41,491 bases of DNA, taken from assembly GCA_015490755.1 (NCBI GenBank), contig WFXF01000088.1, positions 1-41,491 of the forward strand. Direction: 5' to 3'. Positions 1-8,286 of the stretch are shown here, piece after piece. Both the position numbers and the translations under genes were made by a program. Numbering within the stretch: the stretch's first letter is position 1; each line of letters begins with the position of its first letter. The notes under the pieces are model-generated. The model made no database searches. It was not told the DNA's origin and saw only the letters and a list, made by a program, of their open reading frames with translations. This stretch comes from Gammaproteobacteria bacterium (lineage in GTDB: Bacteria > Pseudomonadota > Gammaproteobacteria > JAADGQ01).

Positions 1-312
1 GCGATTGTACTGACTGCCTTTATTTCTCCATTCAAAGAAGATCGGGATCGTGTGCGCGCTTTGGTGGATCAGGATGACTTTATTGAAATTTATGTCAAAT
101 GCCCGCTGGAAAAGTGTGAAGAGCGTGATGTCAAGGGGCTGTATAAGAAAGCGCGGTCGGGGGAAATTAAAGAATTTACTGGGATATCTTCACCTTATGA
201 AGAACCTGAAAATGCTGAAGTGGTCGTGGATACAGGTGAGCTTGACTTGAAAGCATCGGCTGAAAAAGTTGTAGATTACCTTATCAAAAAAGGTATTGTC
301 TCTTTCAGTTAG
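1..312 (+). CDS. cysC: Adenylylsulfate kinase, C-terminal part (truncated by window start)
   Basis: The frame is open from base 1 to a TAG stop at 310-312, giving the last 103 residues of a protein that begins outside the window. The segment holds the APS-kinase hallmarks AFISPF, FIEIYV, CPLEKCEERD, KGLYKKAR and FTGISSPYE, in family order. APS kinase phosphorylates adenylylsulfate with ATP to give PAPS for sulfate assimilation or sulfation. The N-terminal P-loop is not visible, so a CysN-CysC fusion cannot be excluded. The next gene starts on the base after the stop, so translational coupling is likely. Confidence 0.93.
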   Translation, partial: AIVLTAFISPFKEDRDRVRALVDQDDFIEIYVKCPLEKCEERDVKGLYKKARSGEIKEFTGISSPYEEPENAEVVVDTGELDLKASAEKVVDYLIKKGIVSFS

Positions 313-1035
313 ATGAAAAAAGATCATCTTTTTTTTAAAAAAAGTACGGTAGTTGATTTTGACTTCGGTGAAAAAACTGCCGAAGTTTTTGAAGATATGC
401 TGGATCGAAGTGTGCCGTTATATCGTGAATTACAGCGCATGACGGGGGAATTGGCCAATGAGTTCGCTGTTGATGGGACTCAGGTATATGACCTGGGTTG
501 TTCTACAGGTACGACATTGCATACTTTGTGTGAATCAATAGAAAAAAGTGTCACATTTATTGGTATTGATAACTCTGAAGCCATGCTGGAAAAAGCAGCA
601 GACCACTTTAGATGCAAGAGTGTTTCAAAAGAGTATCAATTTATTTTGGATGATCTGAATGAAAAACTGGATATTCAGAATGCATCCGTTGTTGTTCTGA
701 ATTTAACGCTTCAATTTGTGCGCCCACTCTATCGCGAACTTGTGGTTCGTAATATTTATTCGGGGCTGAATGAAAATGGCTGTTTGATCTTGGTGGAAAA
801 AGTGCTGGGGAATGACTCTCTGTTTAATCGCCAGTTCATCAGGTTTTATTACGATATGAAAAAACGCAATGGTTACTCTGATATGGAAATTGCACAAAAA
901 CGTGAGGCATTGGAGAATGTGTTGGTGCCTTATCGTGTCGATGAGAATATCGAACTGCTGAATAAACAGGGGTTTTCTCATGTCGATATTTTCTTTAAAT
1001 GGTATAACTTTTGTGGTTTTTTAGCGGTTAAATAG
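313..1035 (+). CDS. cmoA: Carboxy-S-adenosyl-L-methionine synthase CmoA
   Basis: This 240-residue class I SAM-dependent enzyme is close to the usual CmoA length (about 247). Visible family motifs are TAEVFEDMLDRSVP near the N-terminus, the SAM loop VYDLGCSTGTT (about 58-68), the acidic motif IGIDNSEAM, VVLNLTLQFV, and the CmoA signature KKRNGYSDMEIAQKREALENV. The family uses SAM and prephenate to make carboxy-SAM, which CmoB uses to form cmo5U34 in tRNA wobble positions. No cmoB is present in the window. The ATG directly follows the cysC stop and no strong ribosome site is seen, consistent with coupling to cysC. Confidence 0.9.
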   Translation: MKKDHLFFKKSTVVDFDFGEKTAEVFEDMLDRSVPLYRELQRMTGELANEFAVDGTQVYDLGCSTGTTLHTLCESIEKSVTFIGIDNSEAMLEKAADHFRCKSVSKEYQFILDDLNEKLDIQNASVVVLNLTLQFVRPLYRELVVRNIYSGLNENGCLILVEKVLGNDSLFNRQFIRFYYDMKKRNGYSDMEIAQKREALENVLVPYRVDENIELLNKQGFSHVDIFFKWYNFCGFLAVK

Positions 1036-1085
1036 TCAGTAATTCAAAAAAGAGCCCCTTTCCTTGAAAAAATTAATATTTTGAG

Positions 1086-1114
1086 TTGCAAGTTTCCTGT
1101 TCAGGCTGTAATAT
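1086..1114 (+). promoter_or_regulatory. Sigma-70 promoter of rplM-rpsI
   Basis: TTGCAA (1086-1091), a 17-bp spacer and TAATAT (1109-1114) form a near-consensus sigma-70 promoter about 50 bp upstream of the rplM start. Position and strength fit a ribosomal-protein operon. This is read from sequence only; the transcription start would be near 1121. Confidence 0.7.
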
Positions 1115-1165
1115 CTAGCCCCTTTTCGTTGCGCGTATTGCGCGGTTTTTTGGAGTGAATTTGGA

Positions 1166-1594
1166 ATGAAAACCTATAGTGCGAAGCCGGAGACGGTTAA
1201 GCGTGATTGGTATGTTGTTGATGCCGATGGGAAAACTTTGGGCAGACTCGCCAGTGAAATCGCTAAGCGTTTGCGCGGCAAGCATAAGCCAGAATATACA
1301 CCACATGTAGATACAGGCGATTATATCGTAGTGGTTAATGCTGGAAAAATAGATGTGACGGGTAATAAAGCAACAGACAAGATGTATCATCATCATACAG
1401 GCTACATTGGTAACCTGAAGTCAATTAGTTTTGAAAAGCTGATTGATAAAGCACCTGAACGTGTGATTGAATTTGCTGTAAAAGGCATGTTACCTAAAGG
1501 CCCTTTAGGGCGTGATATGTTCAGAAAACTTAAGGTATATGCGGGTAGCGAACACAAGCATTCTGCTCAGCAGCCTATAGCCCTAGAAATTTAA
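1166..1594 (+). CDS. rplM: 50S ribosomal protein L13
   Basis: The 142-residue protein equals E. coli L13 in length and carries the expected sequence from N- to C-terminus: [49 protein letters not shown] and [19 protein letters not shown], ending [12 protein letters not shown]13 is an early-assembling large-subunit protein. The ATG follows a purine-rich stretch (TTGGAGTGAATTTGGA). rpsI follows after 18 bp, the conserved rplM-rpsI pair. Confidence 0.99.
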   Translation: MKTYSAKPETVKRDWYVVDADGKTLGRLASEIAKRLRGKHKPEYTPHVDTGDYIVVVNAGKIDVTGNKATDKMYHHHTGYIGNLKSISFEKLIDKAPERVIEFAVKGMLPKGPLGRDMFRKLKVYAGSEHKHSAQQPIALEI

Positions 1595-1612
1595 TAGTTA
1601 CGGAATAATCGT

Positions 1613-2005
1613 ATGGCAACCGAAATCAATTATGGCACAGGGCGACGTAAAAGCTCTGCAGCTCGTGTCTTTTTAAAAGCAGGATCAGGTCAGATCGTTA
1701 TTAATGGTCGCACACTGGATGAATACTTTGGCCGTGAAACTTCACGCATGGTTGTGCGCCAGCCGCTTGAGTCTGTTGAAATGCTTGAAAGCGTAGACAT
1801 CAATATCACAGTTCGTGGTGGTGGTGCGAGTGGTCAGGCTGGAGCGATTCGTCATGGAATCTCCCGTGCTTTGGTTGCCCGTGATGAATCTTTGCGCTCT
1901 ACATTGCGTGGACATGGCTTTCTGACACGTGATGCACGTAAAGTTGAACGTAAAAAGGTTGGTCTTCATAAAGCACGTAAACGCCCTCAATTCTCGAAAC
2001 GTTAA
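1613..2005 (+). CDS. rpsI: 30S ribosomal protein S9
   Basis: This 130-residue protein has the E. coli S9 length and signature: [15 protein letters not shown] near the start, the [19 protein letters not shown] loop, and the basic tail [22 protein letters not shown]. The C-terminal KR pair contacts P-site tRNA in the small subunit. It is the second gene of the rplM operon, and a hairpin follows 43 bp after the stop. Confidence 0.99.
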   Translation: MATEINYGTGRRKSSAARVFLKAGSGQIVINGRTLDEYFGRETSRMVVRQPLESVEMLESVDINITVRGGGASGQAGAIRHGISRALVARDESLRSTLRGHGFLTRDARKVERKKVGLHKARKRPQFSKR

Positions 2006-2047
2006 ATTTCTCTGCTGCTTCAGTTCGTGGTTATTTAGCAATATGAT

Positions 2048-2082
2048 AAATGGCGAAGTAATTTTTGGTTATTTCGCCATTT
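2048..2082 (+). terminator. Hairpin between rpsI and tRNA-Gln
   Basis: AAATGGCGAA (2048-2057) pairs perfectly with TTCGCCATTT (2073-2082) around a 15-nt T-rich loop. It lies 42 bp after the rpsI stop. The T tract behind the stem is interrupted (ATGTTTGT), so termination may be partial. Partial termination would let the rplM promoter also feed tRNA-Gln, for which no separate strong promoter is evident. Confidence 0.5.
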
Positions 2083-2092
2083 ATGTTTGTAC

Positions 2093-2166
2093 TGGGGAAT
2101 CGTCTAGTGGTAGGACTGCGGACTCTGACTCCGCCAACCAAGGTTCGAATCCTTGTTCCCCAGCCA
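2093..2166 (+). tRNA. tRNA-Gln (anticodon CTG)
   Basis: The acceptor strand TGGGGAA pairs with TTCCCCA, followed by discriminator G and an encoded CCA. The anticodon stem GCGGA/TCCGC closes a seven-base loop CTCTGAC with CTG at its centre. The T arm contains GGTTCGAATCC. The total is 74 nt. It reads CAG codons. The 3' end lies only 2 bp from the stop of the convergent chpA/pilL gene. Confidence 0.97.
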
Positions 2167-2168
2167 AA

Positions 2169-5012
2169 TTATGCCAGTTCGGTATTATGAAGTAATGTAT
2201 TAATACTCTCTGTAAGCTCGATTTCCTGATACGGCTTTGTCAGGTAAATATCCACTCCGAGGCGTTTGGCATACTCTTTATGTTTGCTGGTTGCTCGCGA
2301 TGTAATCATGATAATAGGCAAATTTTTAGTTGTTTTTCTTGCTCGTAAATGTTCTGTCAGTTCAATGCCGTTCATGCGTGGCATTTCAAGGTCAACCAGC
2401 AATATGTCTGGTTTCTGTTTTTTTATCTCTTCTAGTGCATCAAGTCCATTAATCGCTGTTTGAACCTCAAACCCGATATCATTCATAAAATCGGCTAAAG
2501 CTCTGCGAGCACTTAAGGAGTCATCAACTACTAAAGCTTTAGGTAAATTGGTGCTTCCTGTTGTTTGAAGGTTATTTAGGTACAGAGGTTTGATTTTTTT
2601 ATGTTGGCTAAAATCGAGAAGGTCGGGTAAATCTATAACGGACATAACAGCGCCATCATTGCTGATTGTTACACCGATAATTCCTGGTATTTCAGGAAGG
2701 TATCGGCCCAGGCTTTTTACGACCATCTCACGGCTGTTTTCAAAAGAGGGTGCCAAGATCGCATGAGCTTTACCATTATTTTTTTTGACTAATAAAACGG
2801 GGTGGTTCGATAGATCATTTTCGTCATAGTGTGAGGGGATACCTAATAGCCTATCAATATGCAGTGCAGAATAGTGCACACCCTCGAGATGGTAATTAAG
2901 TTGATTGTCATTTTGAGTGATCAGGCCTGTACCTGCGGGTAATATTCGTTCGATGTTACGATTTGACAGTGCAACACTGATCGTTTTGCTATGAGCAGAT
3001 AAAGCGTGAATAAATAGTTGACTTACGGGTAATATTAGTGTGACGCTTAATCCTTTTCCTTGAGTTGAATTCAGCAGAAGATTACCTTTCATCTCTTTTA
3101 TATTAGAGTAAACAGCATCCATGCCAACTCCTCTGCCTGATACTTGGCTTGTTGTTTCTCGGGTAGAAAACCCCGGCATTAAAATGAGTTGTTCCAGCTC
3201 TGTTTTACTAAGTTTATGGTCATTTGGAATCAGTTTTTTTTGTAATGCTTTTTGGCGAATGGCTTCCAGGTTCAGACCCGCACCATCATCCTCGCAGCGA
3301 ATCTCTATGTGGTTGCCCTTTCGGGAAAAATGGAGTTTGATTTCACCTGTTGGGTTTTTCCCGGCTTTTTGGCGTGCATCAGGTGAGCCGATGCCATGAT
3401 CCACTGCATTGCGCAATAGGTGCATTAATGGGTCTACCAACTTATTTAAAATTTCACTATCAATCAGTGTTTTTTCACCCGAAAACTTTAGTTCGACATC
3501 GTGCTTTGTGAGGCGACACGCTTGACGCACTGCTCGTTCCAATCTAGGAATAATACTATTGGCAGGTATCATTCGGCTTCGAAAAACAACTTCTTGATTC
3601 TCTTTTTGCAAGCGCTCTTGCTTGCTGAAAAGTTGTATAAGCGAATTGATCTTTTGTAATAATTGACTGTTGATCTCAGCGCCATCCATTGTTGCTTCTT
3701 CAAGACGGTTGGTGCAGTAGTGCAGTTCGTTGTAATGCTCTAGTTCCAGTGGGTCAAATTGATTGATTTCCGAATTTAACAGAAGTTGTTCGGGCTGGCC
3801 TGAAGGATTTTTTATAGTGACTAACTGCTCAAGCTCTGTGATTAATTTTTGTACAGTTTGTTCTTTTTGCTTGAGTGTTTTTGCATAAGCCAAAATTTGT
3901 TTGGTGTGCTCCTGGGTTTGGCGGATCAAAGTGATATTTTCACCGGATAGACGTAATAAATCATCAAGAAGCTCAGTTGGAACTCGCGAAAGTCGCGTTG
4001 TATTTTCTGGTTTAGCATGAGATTCAGGTATCGTTGTTTGAACGATGGGGGTCGGTGTTAATGGAGTTGGGGCTTCACCTTCAAGCAGAGCTGTGATGCC
4101 AATTTCATCAATTTTATTGGCAAAATCGAGAACTTCTTGCAGTATCATTTGAGATTCAACAGGTGCATCGCAGCTTTCAGTAATAGCTTCACTCATTGCC
4201 TCCAGACAGTCACCAGCCCGTAATAACATGTCAGCAATAGAGGGGGAAGGGAGTGATTTGTTTTCGGCCAGTGCTTGCAAAATATCTTCAAGGTGGTGAG
4301 TGAGATTAGCAATGCCAATAATGCCTACTGTATTTGCTGCGCCTTTCAGGCTGTGTGCAACTCGCTGTGCTGTATCAACGTCATCAAGTGAGCCTTCACC
4401 TTTGATCAGTTTTTGGATAGCGCAGGAAAAGTCTGCTGTCTGTAACGGCAGCTCCTGAAGCAACGTTTCAAGCAAATCATTATTAACACCATCAGGTAAA
4501 GCAATAGAGATATCATGGGGTGTTGCTTCTGTTTTGCGTGTCGGTTTTTCTGTTTTTTCAGTGGTGACAATGGGGGATGATAGCAGCTCTGATATGGGTT
4601 CGATGTCTTGTTCAATGAGAGGCATCGGCCACTGTTCATCTAGTAGGTGTGAAGCCAAGGCATGGCTCGTGCTATTATTAATTGATTCTAAATAATTCAG
4701 TGAAAGTATTGGCCACCTAGATAAAAAATTCTGGTATTTTTGATCAGATATTTTTTTTTCTTGCTGGAGTATTTGAATATTTTCAATAATTAGCAGACAA
4801 ACTTCCTGGAATCCTGTTAAGCCAATGGTTTCGGCAGCCGTTGCTAGATGTTCGACCGCTTCTATGTAGTGTTGTGTTTGCTTCTCTTCTTTTGAATTCA
4901 GATAAGTTTTTTGTTCCTGAATTAAGCAGTTGATTTCATCAATAAGTAGCTTGATAAAGTTTTGGTCAATCGCTAATGAAGGTGTTTCCTCAGGTGTGAC
5001 CGTATCAATCAT
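2169..5012 (-). CDS. pilL: Pil-Chp type hybrid chemotaxis histidine kinase (PilL/ChpA-like)
   Basis: This 947-residue CheA-like hybrid kinase has a helical N-terminal region without an obvious phospho-His, then an Hpt domain with the phosphorylatable His220 in AHSLKGAANT. A proline-rich linker (about 310-335) follows. The CheA-type ATPase carries HLLRNAVDHG (531-540), DDGAG (575-579) and GRGVGMDAV (627-635). A CheW-like domain covers about 665-805. A C-terminal receiver (about 825-945) has Asp874 as phosphoacceptor. The family controls type IV pilus extension/retraction and surface sensing. It is the last gene of the minus-strand set pilG-pilH-pilJ-pilL, 6 bp after pilJ. One Hpt is far fewer than in Pseudomonas ChpA, so it resembles the shorter PilL forms. 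Confidence 0.88.
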   Translation of the reverse strand: MIDTVTPEETPSLAIDQNFIKLLIDEINCLIQEQKTYLNSKEEKQTQHYIEAVEHLATAAETIGLTGFQEVCLLIIENIQILQQEKKISDQKYQNFLSRWPILSLNYLESINNSTSHALASHLLDEQWPMPLIEQDIEPISELLSSPIVTTEKTEKPTRKTEATPHDISIALPDGVNNDLLETLLQELPLQTADFSCAIQKLIKGEGSLDDVDTAQRVAHSLKGAANTVGIIGIANLTHHLEDILQALAENKSLPSPSIADMLLRAGDCLEAMSEAITESCDAPVESQMILQEVLDFANKIDEIGITALLEGEAPTPLTPTPIVQTTIPESHAKPENTTRLSRVPTELLDDLLRLSGENITLIRQTQEHTKQILAYAKTLKQKEQTVQKLITELEQLVTIKNPSGQPEQLLLNSEINQFDPLELEHYNELHYCTNRLEEATMDGAEINSQLLQKINSLIQLFSKQERLQKENQEVVFRSRMIPANSIIPRLERAVRQACRLTKHDVELKFSGEKTLIDSEILNKLVDPLMHLLRNAVDHGIGSPDARQKAGKNPTGEIKLHFSRKGNHIEIRCEDDGAGLNLEAIRQKALQKKLIPNDHKLSKTELEQLILMPGFSTRETTSQVSGRGVGMDAVYSNIKEMKGNLLLNSTQGKGLSVTLILPVSQLFIHALSAHSKTISVALSNRNIERILPAGTGLITQNDNQLNYHLEGVHYSALHIDRLLGIPSHYDENDLSNHPVLLVKKNNGKAHAILAPSFENSREMVVKSLGRYLPEIPGIIGVTISNDGAVMSVIDLPDLLDFSQHKKIKPLYLNNLQTTGSTNLPKALVVDDSLSARRALADFMNDIGFEVQTAINGLDALEEIKKQKPDILLVDLEMPRMNGIELTEHLRARKTTKNLPIIMITSRATSKHKEYAKRLGVDIYLTKPYQEIELTESINTLLHNTELA

Positions 5013-5018
5013 CTGACT

Positions 5019-6809
5019 TTAACTCATTCTCTGTTTTCGGGGTAATTTGAATATGCGTACCGTTGATAGCAGTTGGTTGGCATATTTAACCAGATGATCG
5101 GTCACGATATTTTGATCTTTAAGCTGTTGTGCTGTTTTATTGGTGCTGTCTAGCACCTGCTCAGCACGCTGGCGCAGCCTGTTGTTTACTTGTATCTGCT
5201 CTTCTGAACGCTCAGCTATATTATGAATGGATTCAACAAGTCCTGCCGTTAACTGCTGGGTCTCTTTCATACGCTTTCCAGCTGTGGCGGCTAATCGTGA
5301 GCCGTCAACAACACGACTGATGACTTCATTCATTGTGCTGGATGTATCGGAAGTTTCTTGTTGAATATTGGAGACCAGTGTAGCGATTTGTGACGTTGCA
5401 TCACGGGCACTTTCAGCGAGGCGTTGCACTTCATCAGCAACGACCATAAAGCCACGTCCGGCCTCACCTGCCGAGGCTGCATGCATACTGGCATTGAGCG
5501 CAAGAATATGGGTTCGTTCAGAGATACTGCCAATGAGGTCAACAATGCCACCAATTTCTTGAGAGCGTTCACCGAGGCGTTTGATGCGTTTTTCAGCTTC
5601 CCTGACAGTGTCTCGAATGGAGGCAATACTGGTCATGGTTTCGGTTACAGAGGTGAGGGCTTTTTCAGTGGTATTAATGGTGCTGTCTGTTGAATTATTT
5701 GCATATTGTGCCAGTTCGGTAACATCGTTCATAATGCGGACAGCATCAGAGAGTTCGGTCACAGTCTCTTTTATCTGCTGAATTTCATTTTGAGAAAGAT
5801 CCATAACGACATCTGATTGTGATTTAACCGTGACAGATGCTCTATTGACTTGCTCTGAAATAGTATTGACTTTGAGTAGTACTTTTGAGGTTTCCGAGGT
5901 GAGCATGTTGAGTGCATCGGCTAATGGTCCGGTGAGGTCTTCGGTAACAGGGGCTTTTGCGGTTAGATCCCGGTTACTTAATTTGGATACTGTGCCGAGT
6001 AGTGCGATGACCGAGTCATTGAGTTGCTCCTTCTCTTTTTCGGAGTGAGCCAGATTGGTGACACGCTCATCGAGCAGCTTGTCGAACTCTTTGGCAAATT
6101 GCCCAAGCTCGTCATTGGAGTCGATTTTAGTGCGTGCTTCATACTGACCTTCTGAGATTTTAGTGACAGTATCTTTGAGGATTTTAACAGGCAAGTTGAT
6201 GCTATGTGCATACAAAAGCAATAGAAGTGATACGGTCAATGCTGTGATAGCAATAGTGATAATGAAGTTTTTAGTAATTTGATCCTGTTGAGAGCTTGAT
6301 GCGGTGAGTAAGGATTGTTGGCGTTTTTCTTTTAATTGAGAGAGCGACAAAATCAAAGGTGAGAAGTTTTCGATCGTTTCATGGACGCGTTGAAAGCTTT
6401 CAGATCGTTCAGTTTTTGCTTTCGTGGCAATATAAAATAGTTGCTGATATTCTCTAAGAATTTTTTCTGCCTTTTTGACGAGGTCCTTTTCATGTTTCTC
6501 TGTAAGCAGTGATTCAAGGTGTTTTTCCTGAGCGTATGCGGCTTTTAATGTAATATCAAATTTTTCCAGAAGATTGTTATTGCCTGTTAATTGAAACTCT
6601 TTTTCAATCCTGCGGGCCTTGGCAACAAGAATCTCTATTCTATCAATAATGCTTCCAAAAAAATTAATTTGTTGCACTTGAGCGATTGCTTTTTCATTCG
6701 CTTCGATCATATTTTTGTAGGAAATTCCAACGAGAAAAAAACCAAGAAGAACAACAAAAAGCAGAATGAGTGACTTATGAACAAGCTTTAAATTTTTAAA
6801 AATTGACAT
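5019..6809 (-). CDS. pilJ: Methyl-accepting chemotaxis protein, PilJ-like
   Basis: The protein has 596 residues. A first membrane helix lies at about 13-29, a periplasmic helical sensor region at about 30-180, a second helix at about 181-201 ([19 protein letters not shown]), then a HAMP segment (202-254) and a long coiled-coil signalling domain. The cytoplasmic tip has the MCP hairpin core [20 protein letters not shown] and [18 protein letters not shown] (about 431-468). It lies between pilH and pilL, so it is the likely receptor of the Pil-Chp pathway. Pseudomonas encodes the CheW adaptor PilI between pilH and pilJ; here only 15 bp separate them. The ligand cannot be inferred. Confidence 0.87.
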   Translation of the reverse strand: MSIFKNLKLVHKSLILLFVVLLGFFLVGISYKNMIEANEKAIAQVQQINFFGSIIDRIEILVAKARRIEKEFQLTGNNNLLEKFDITLKAAYAQEKHLESLLTEKHEKDLVKKAEKILREYQQLFYIATKAKTERSESFQRVHETIENFSPLILSLSQLKEKRQQSLLTASSSQQDQITKNFIITIAITALTVSLLLLLYAHSINLPVKILKDTVTKISEGQYEARTKIDSNDELGQFAKEFDKLLDERVTNLAHSEKEKEQLNDSVIALLGTVSKLSNRDLTAKAPVTEDLTGPLADALNMLTSETSKVLLKVNTISEQVNRASVTVKSQSDVVMDLSQNEIQQIKETVTELSDAVRIMNDVTELAQYANNSTDSTINTTEKALTSVTETMTSIASIRDTVREAEKRIKRLGERSQEIGGIVDLIGSISERTHILALNASMHAASAGEAGRGFMVVADEVQRLAESARDATSQIATLVSNIQQETSDTSSTMNEVISRVVDGSRLAATAGKRMKETQQLTAGLVESIHNIAERSEEQIQVNNRLRQRAEQVLDSTNKTAQQLKDQNIVTDHLVKYANQLLSTVRIFKLPRKQRMS

Positions 6810-6824
6810 GTTGTTTGTCCAGAT

Positions 6825-7190
6825 TTATTGAAAGGCTTCAATTTGAGCGATAATTTGATCTTTACTATAAGGCTTCACTATGTATGCTTTTCCACCTTGC
6901 ATGCTGGCCCAGACACGATCTGCTTTTTGATCTTTATTGGATACAAAAACAATGGGAATTTCTTTGGTAGATTTTTCCATTGAGAGCTTTCTACAGGCCT
7001 CAAACCCATCCATACTGGGCATCATGATATCGAGAAAAATCAAATCAGGGTTGTACTTCTGAGCAAACTCAATAGCTTCAATGCCTGATTTTGCAGTGAT
7101 GACTTGATAGCCTGCTTCTGTGATGATATTTTGAATTGAGAGTAATTGGGTTGATGAGTCATCAACAACAAGTACGGTTTCAATTGTCAT
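6825..7190 (-). CDS. pilH: Response regulator, PilH-like
   Basis: A stand-alone receiver of 121 residues: acidic pair Asp10/Asp11, phosphoacceptor Asp54 in LIFLDIMMP, Ser84 and Lys106 in YIVKPYS. The stretch NKDQKADRVWASMQGGKAY matches the PilH pattern (TKDQETD.VWGKRQGA), distinguishing it from PilG. A GTG three codons upstream is possible, but AAGGG at 7199-7203 overlaps that GTG and sits 8 bp before the ATG at 7190, so the ATG is preferred. PilH-type regulators act with PilG on pilus retraction/extension output or as a phosphate sink. Confidence 0.85.
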   Translation of the reverse strand: MTIETVLVVDDSSTQLLSIQNIITEAGYQVITAKSGIEAIEFAQKYNPDLIFLDIMMPSMDGFEACRKLSMEKSTKEIPIVFVSNKDQKADRVWASMQGGKAYIVKPYSKDQIIAQIEAFQ

Positions 7191-7207
7191 AGTAAGCACC
7201 CTTGCTT

Positions 7208-8026
7208 TTAGCAGTGTTCAGGTTCTCTTTTTTTAACTTGATGTGTCGGTTTTTTATGATCCAGCCACTTGGTGATACGTTTAATTACGCCCTGAAATTC
7301 TGTATGTTCAATGGGTTTGGTCAGGTAAGTTGTACACCCTGCAATTACACCTTTAACTTCATCTAATGGAGAGGTTTTGCCGGACAGCATAATAATTGGG
7401 GTCTTTTTTTCATCAGGTTTTTTTCTGATTGTTTTACAAACTTCATAGCCATCAATGCCGGGCATCATGATATCCAGAAAAATAAAGTCATAGTGTTTGT
7501 CTTCTGTTTTTTCCAACGCTTCTTCACCGGTATCGGCGAAATCAATATTTATATTAAGTTCGACTTGTGAGAGCTCAATCTCCAGCATTTTCTGCATTGA
7601 TGGGCTGTCATCAACAACCAGTACGTTATATTGGTTGTCGGGTTTGGCATTAATTATCCTGTTCTCTATTACTTCAGTTTTCTCAATGGTAATGTCTGGT
7701 CTGCTGTCTTGTGTTTTAACGAGTTCGATTTGATCCAGGGCACGTAGCACTCGGCTGGTGATGTAGGGAGGTGCAATATGGTGGGCTGCCTGGTTTTCAG
7801 GGCTTGATCTACCTACAGTTACCAACTGGACGTCTGGGTGTTGATCGGTATAAGCGTTGCATTTATCCAGAGCAGCTTTATTTTGTATATTGATCAATAT
7901 AATGTCGGGCGTAGCATCACTTGGAACGTAGTTACGCTCACGTGATTGTGAAAATTTTAATATTTGTTGGAATTTGTCTATTTCACTTTCGGGAAAGCCT
8001 GATAGCGCCACTTTAATATGAGTCAT
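7208..8026 (-). CDS. pilG: PilG-like response regulator with an extra degenerate receiver-like N-terminal domain
   Basis: This 272-residue protein is about twice the size of PilG (about 135). The C-terminal half (about 132-256) is a full receiver: Asp139/Asp140, phosphoacceptor Asp185 in FIFLDIMMPGIDGYEVC, and YLTKP. The segment MLSGKTSPLDEVKGVIAGCTTYLTKP resembles PilG (MLSSKDGLFDKAKGR.VG.DQYLTKP); it is split here only by the motif limits. The N-terminal about 105 residues have receiver-like spacing (DIILIN, LVTVGRSS, IAPPYITSRVL), but no phosphoacceptor Asp where one is expected (ILIN) and no Lys-Pro, so it is probably a non-phosphorylated pseudo-receiver. It is the first gene of the pil chemosensory set. 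Confidence 0.8.
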   Translation of the reverse strand: MTHIKVALSGFPESEIDKFQQILKFSQSRERNYVPSDATPDIILINIQNKAALDKCNAYTDQHPDVQLVTVGRSSPENQAAHHIAPPYITSRVLRALDQIELVKTQDSRPDITIEKTEVIENRIINAKPDNQYNVLVVDDSPSMQKMLEIELSQVELNINIDFADTGEEALEKTEDKHYDFIFLDIMMPGIDGYEVCKTIRKKPDEKKTPIIMLSGKTSPLDEVKGVIAGCTTYLTKPIEHTEFQGVIKRITKWLDHKKPTHQVKKREPEHC

Positions 8027-8286
8027 TGCTTTGAGTTCCTAATGATTTACACCATGGCTATCGGCATTGTCTCGTTACGTTATGACTATTTTGGTGAGCC
8101 AAAATGATCCTGTTTTTTAAATTGTGAATAGGGTCACATTGGAGTGTCAGGACGATTCTAGCTCGCGTAAGAGAACTGAACTTTATTGGGTGTCTTAAAC
8201 TCCTTGCTGAGAAAGGTGATGGAGCTTATGCTTATAAAATAATTGTTCGTTTCTATTGTCGTTATTGTTTTTATGAGAAAAATGAG
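8027..8286. other. Divergent intergenic region between pilG and pdxB
   Basis: This 260-bp stretch separates two divergent genes and must hold both promoters, although no hexamer pair stands out. A perfect short inverted repeat, ATTTTGG-TGAG-CCAAAAT (8088-8105), sits 62 bp upstream of pilG and could be an operator or a small hairpin. The pdxB reading frame is open upstream to 8128, but the extension has no resemblance to PdxB N-termini. Confidence 0.4.

Noticed and set aside
5129-6211. Several plus- and minus-strand frames of 60-100 residues inside pilJ
   Set aside because: They are alternative-frame shadows of the MCP gene with no independent motifs.
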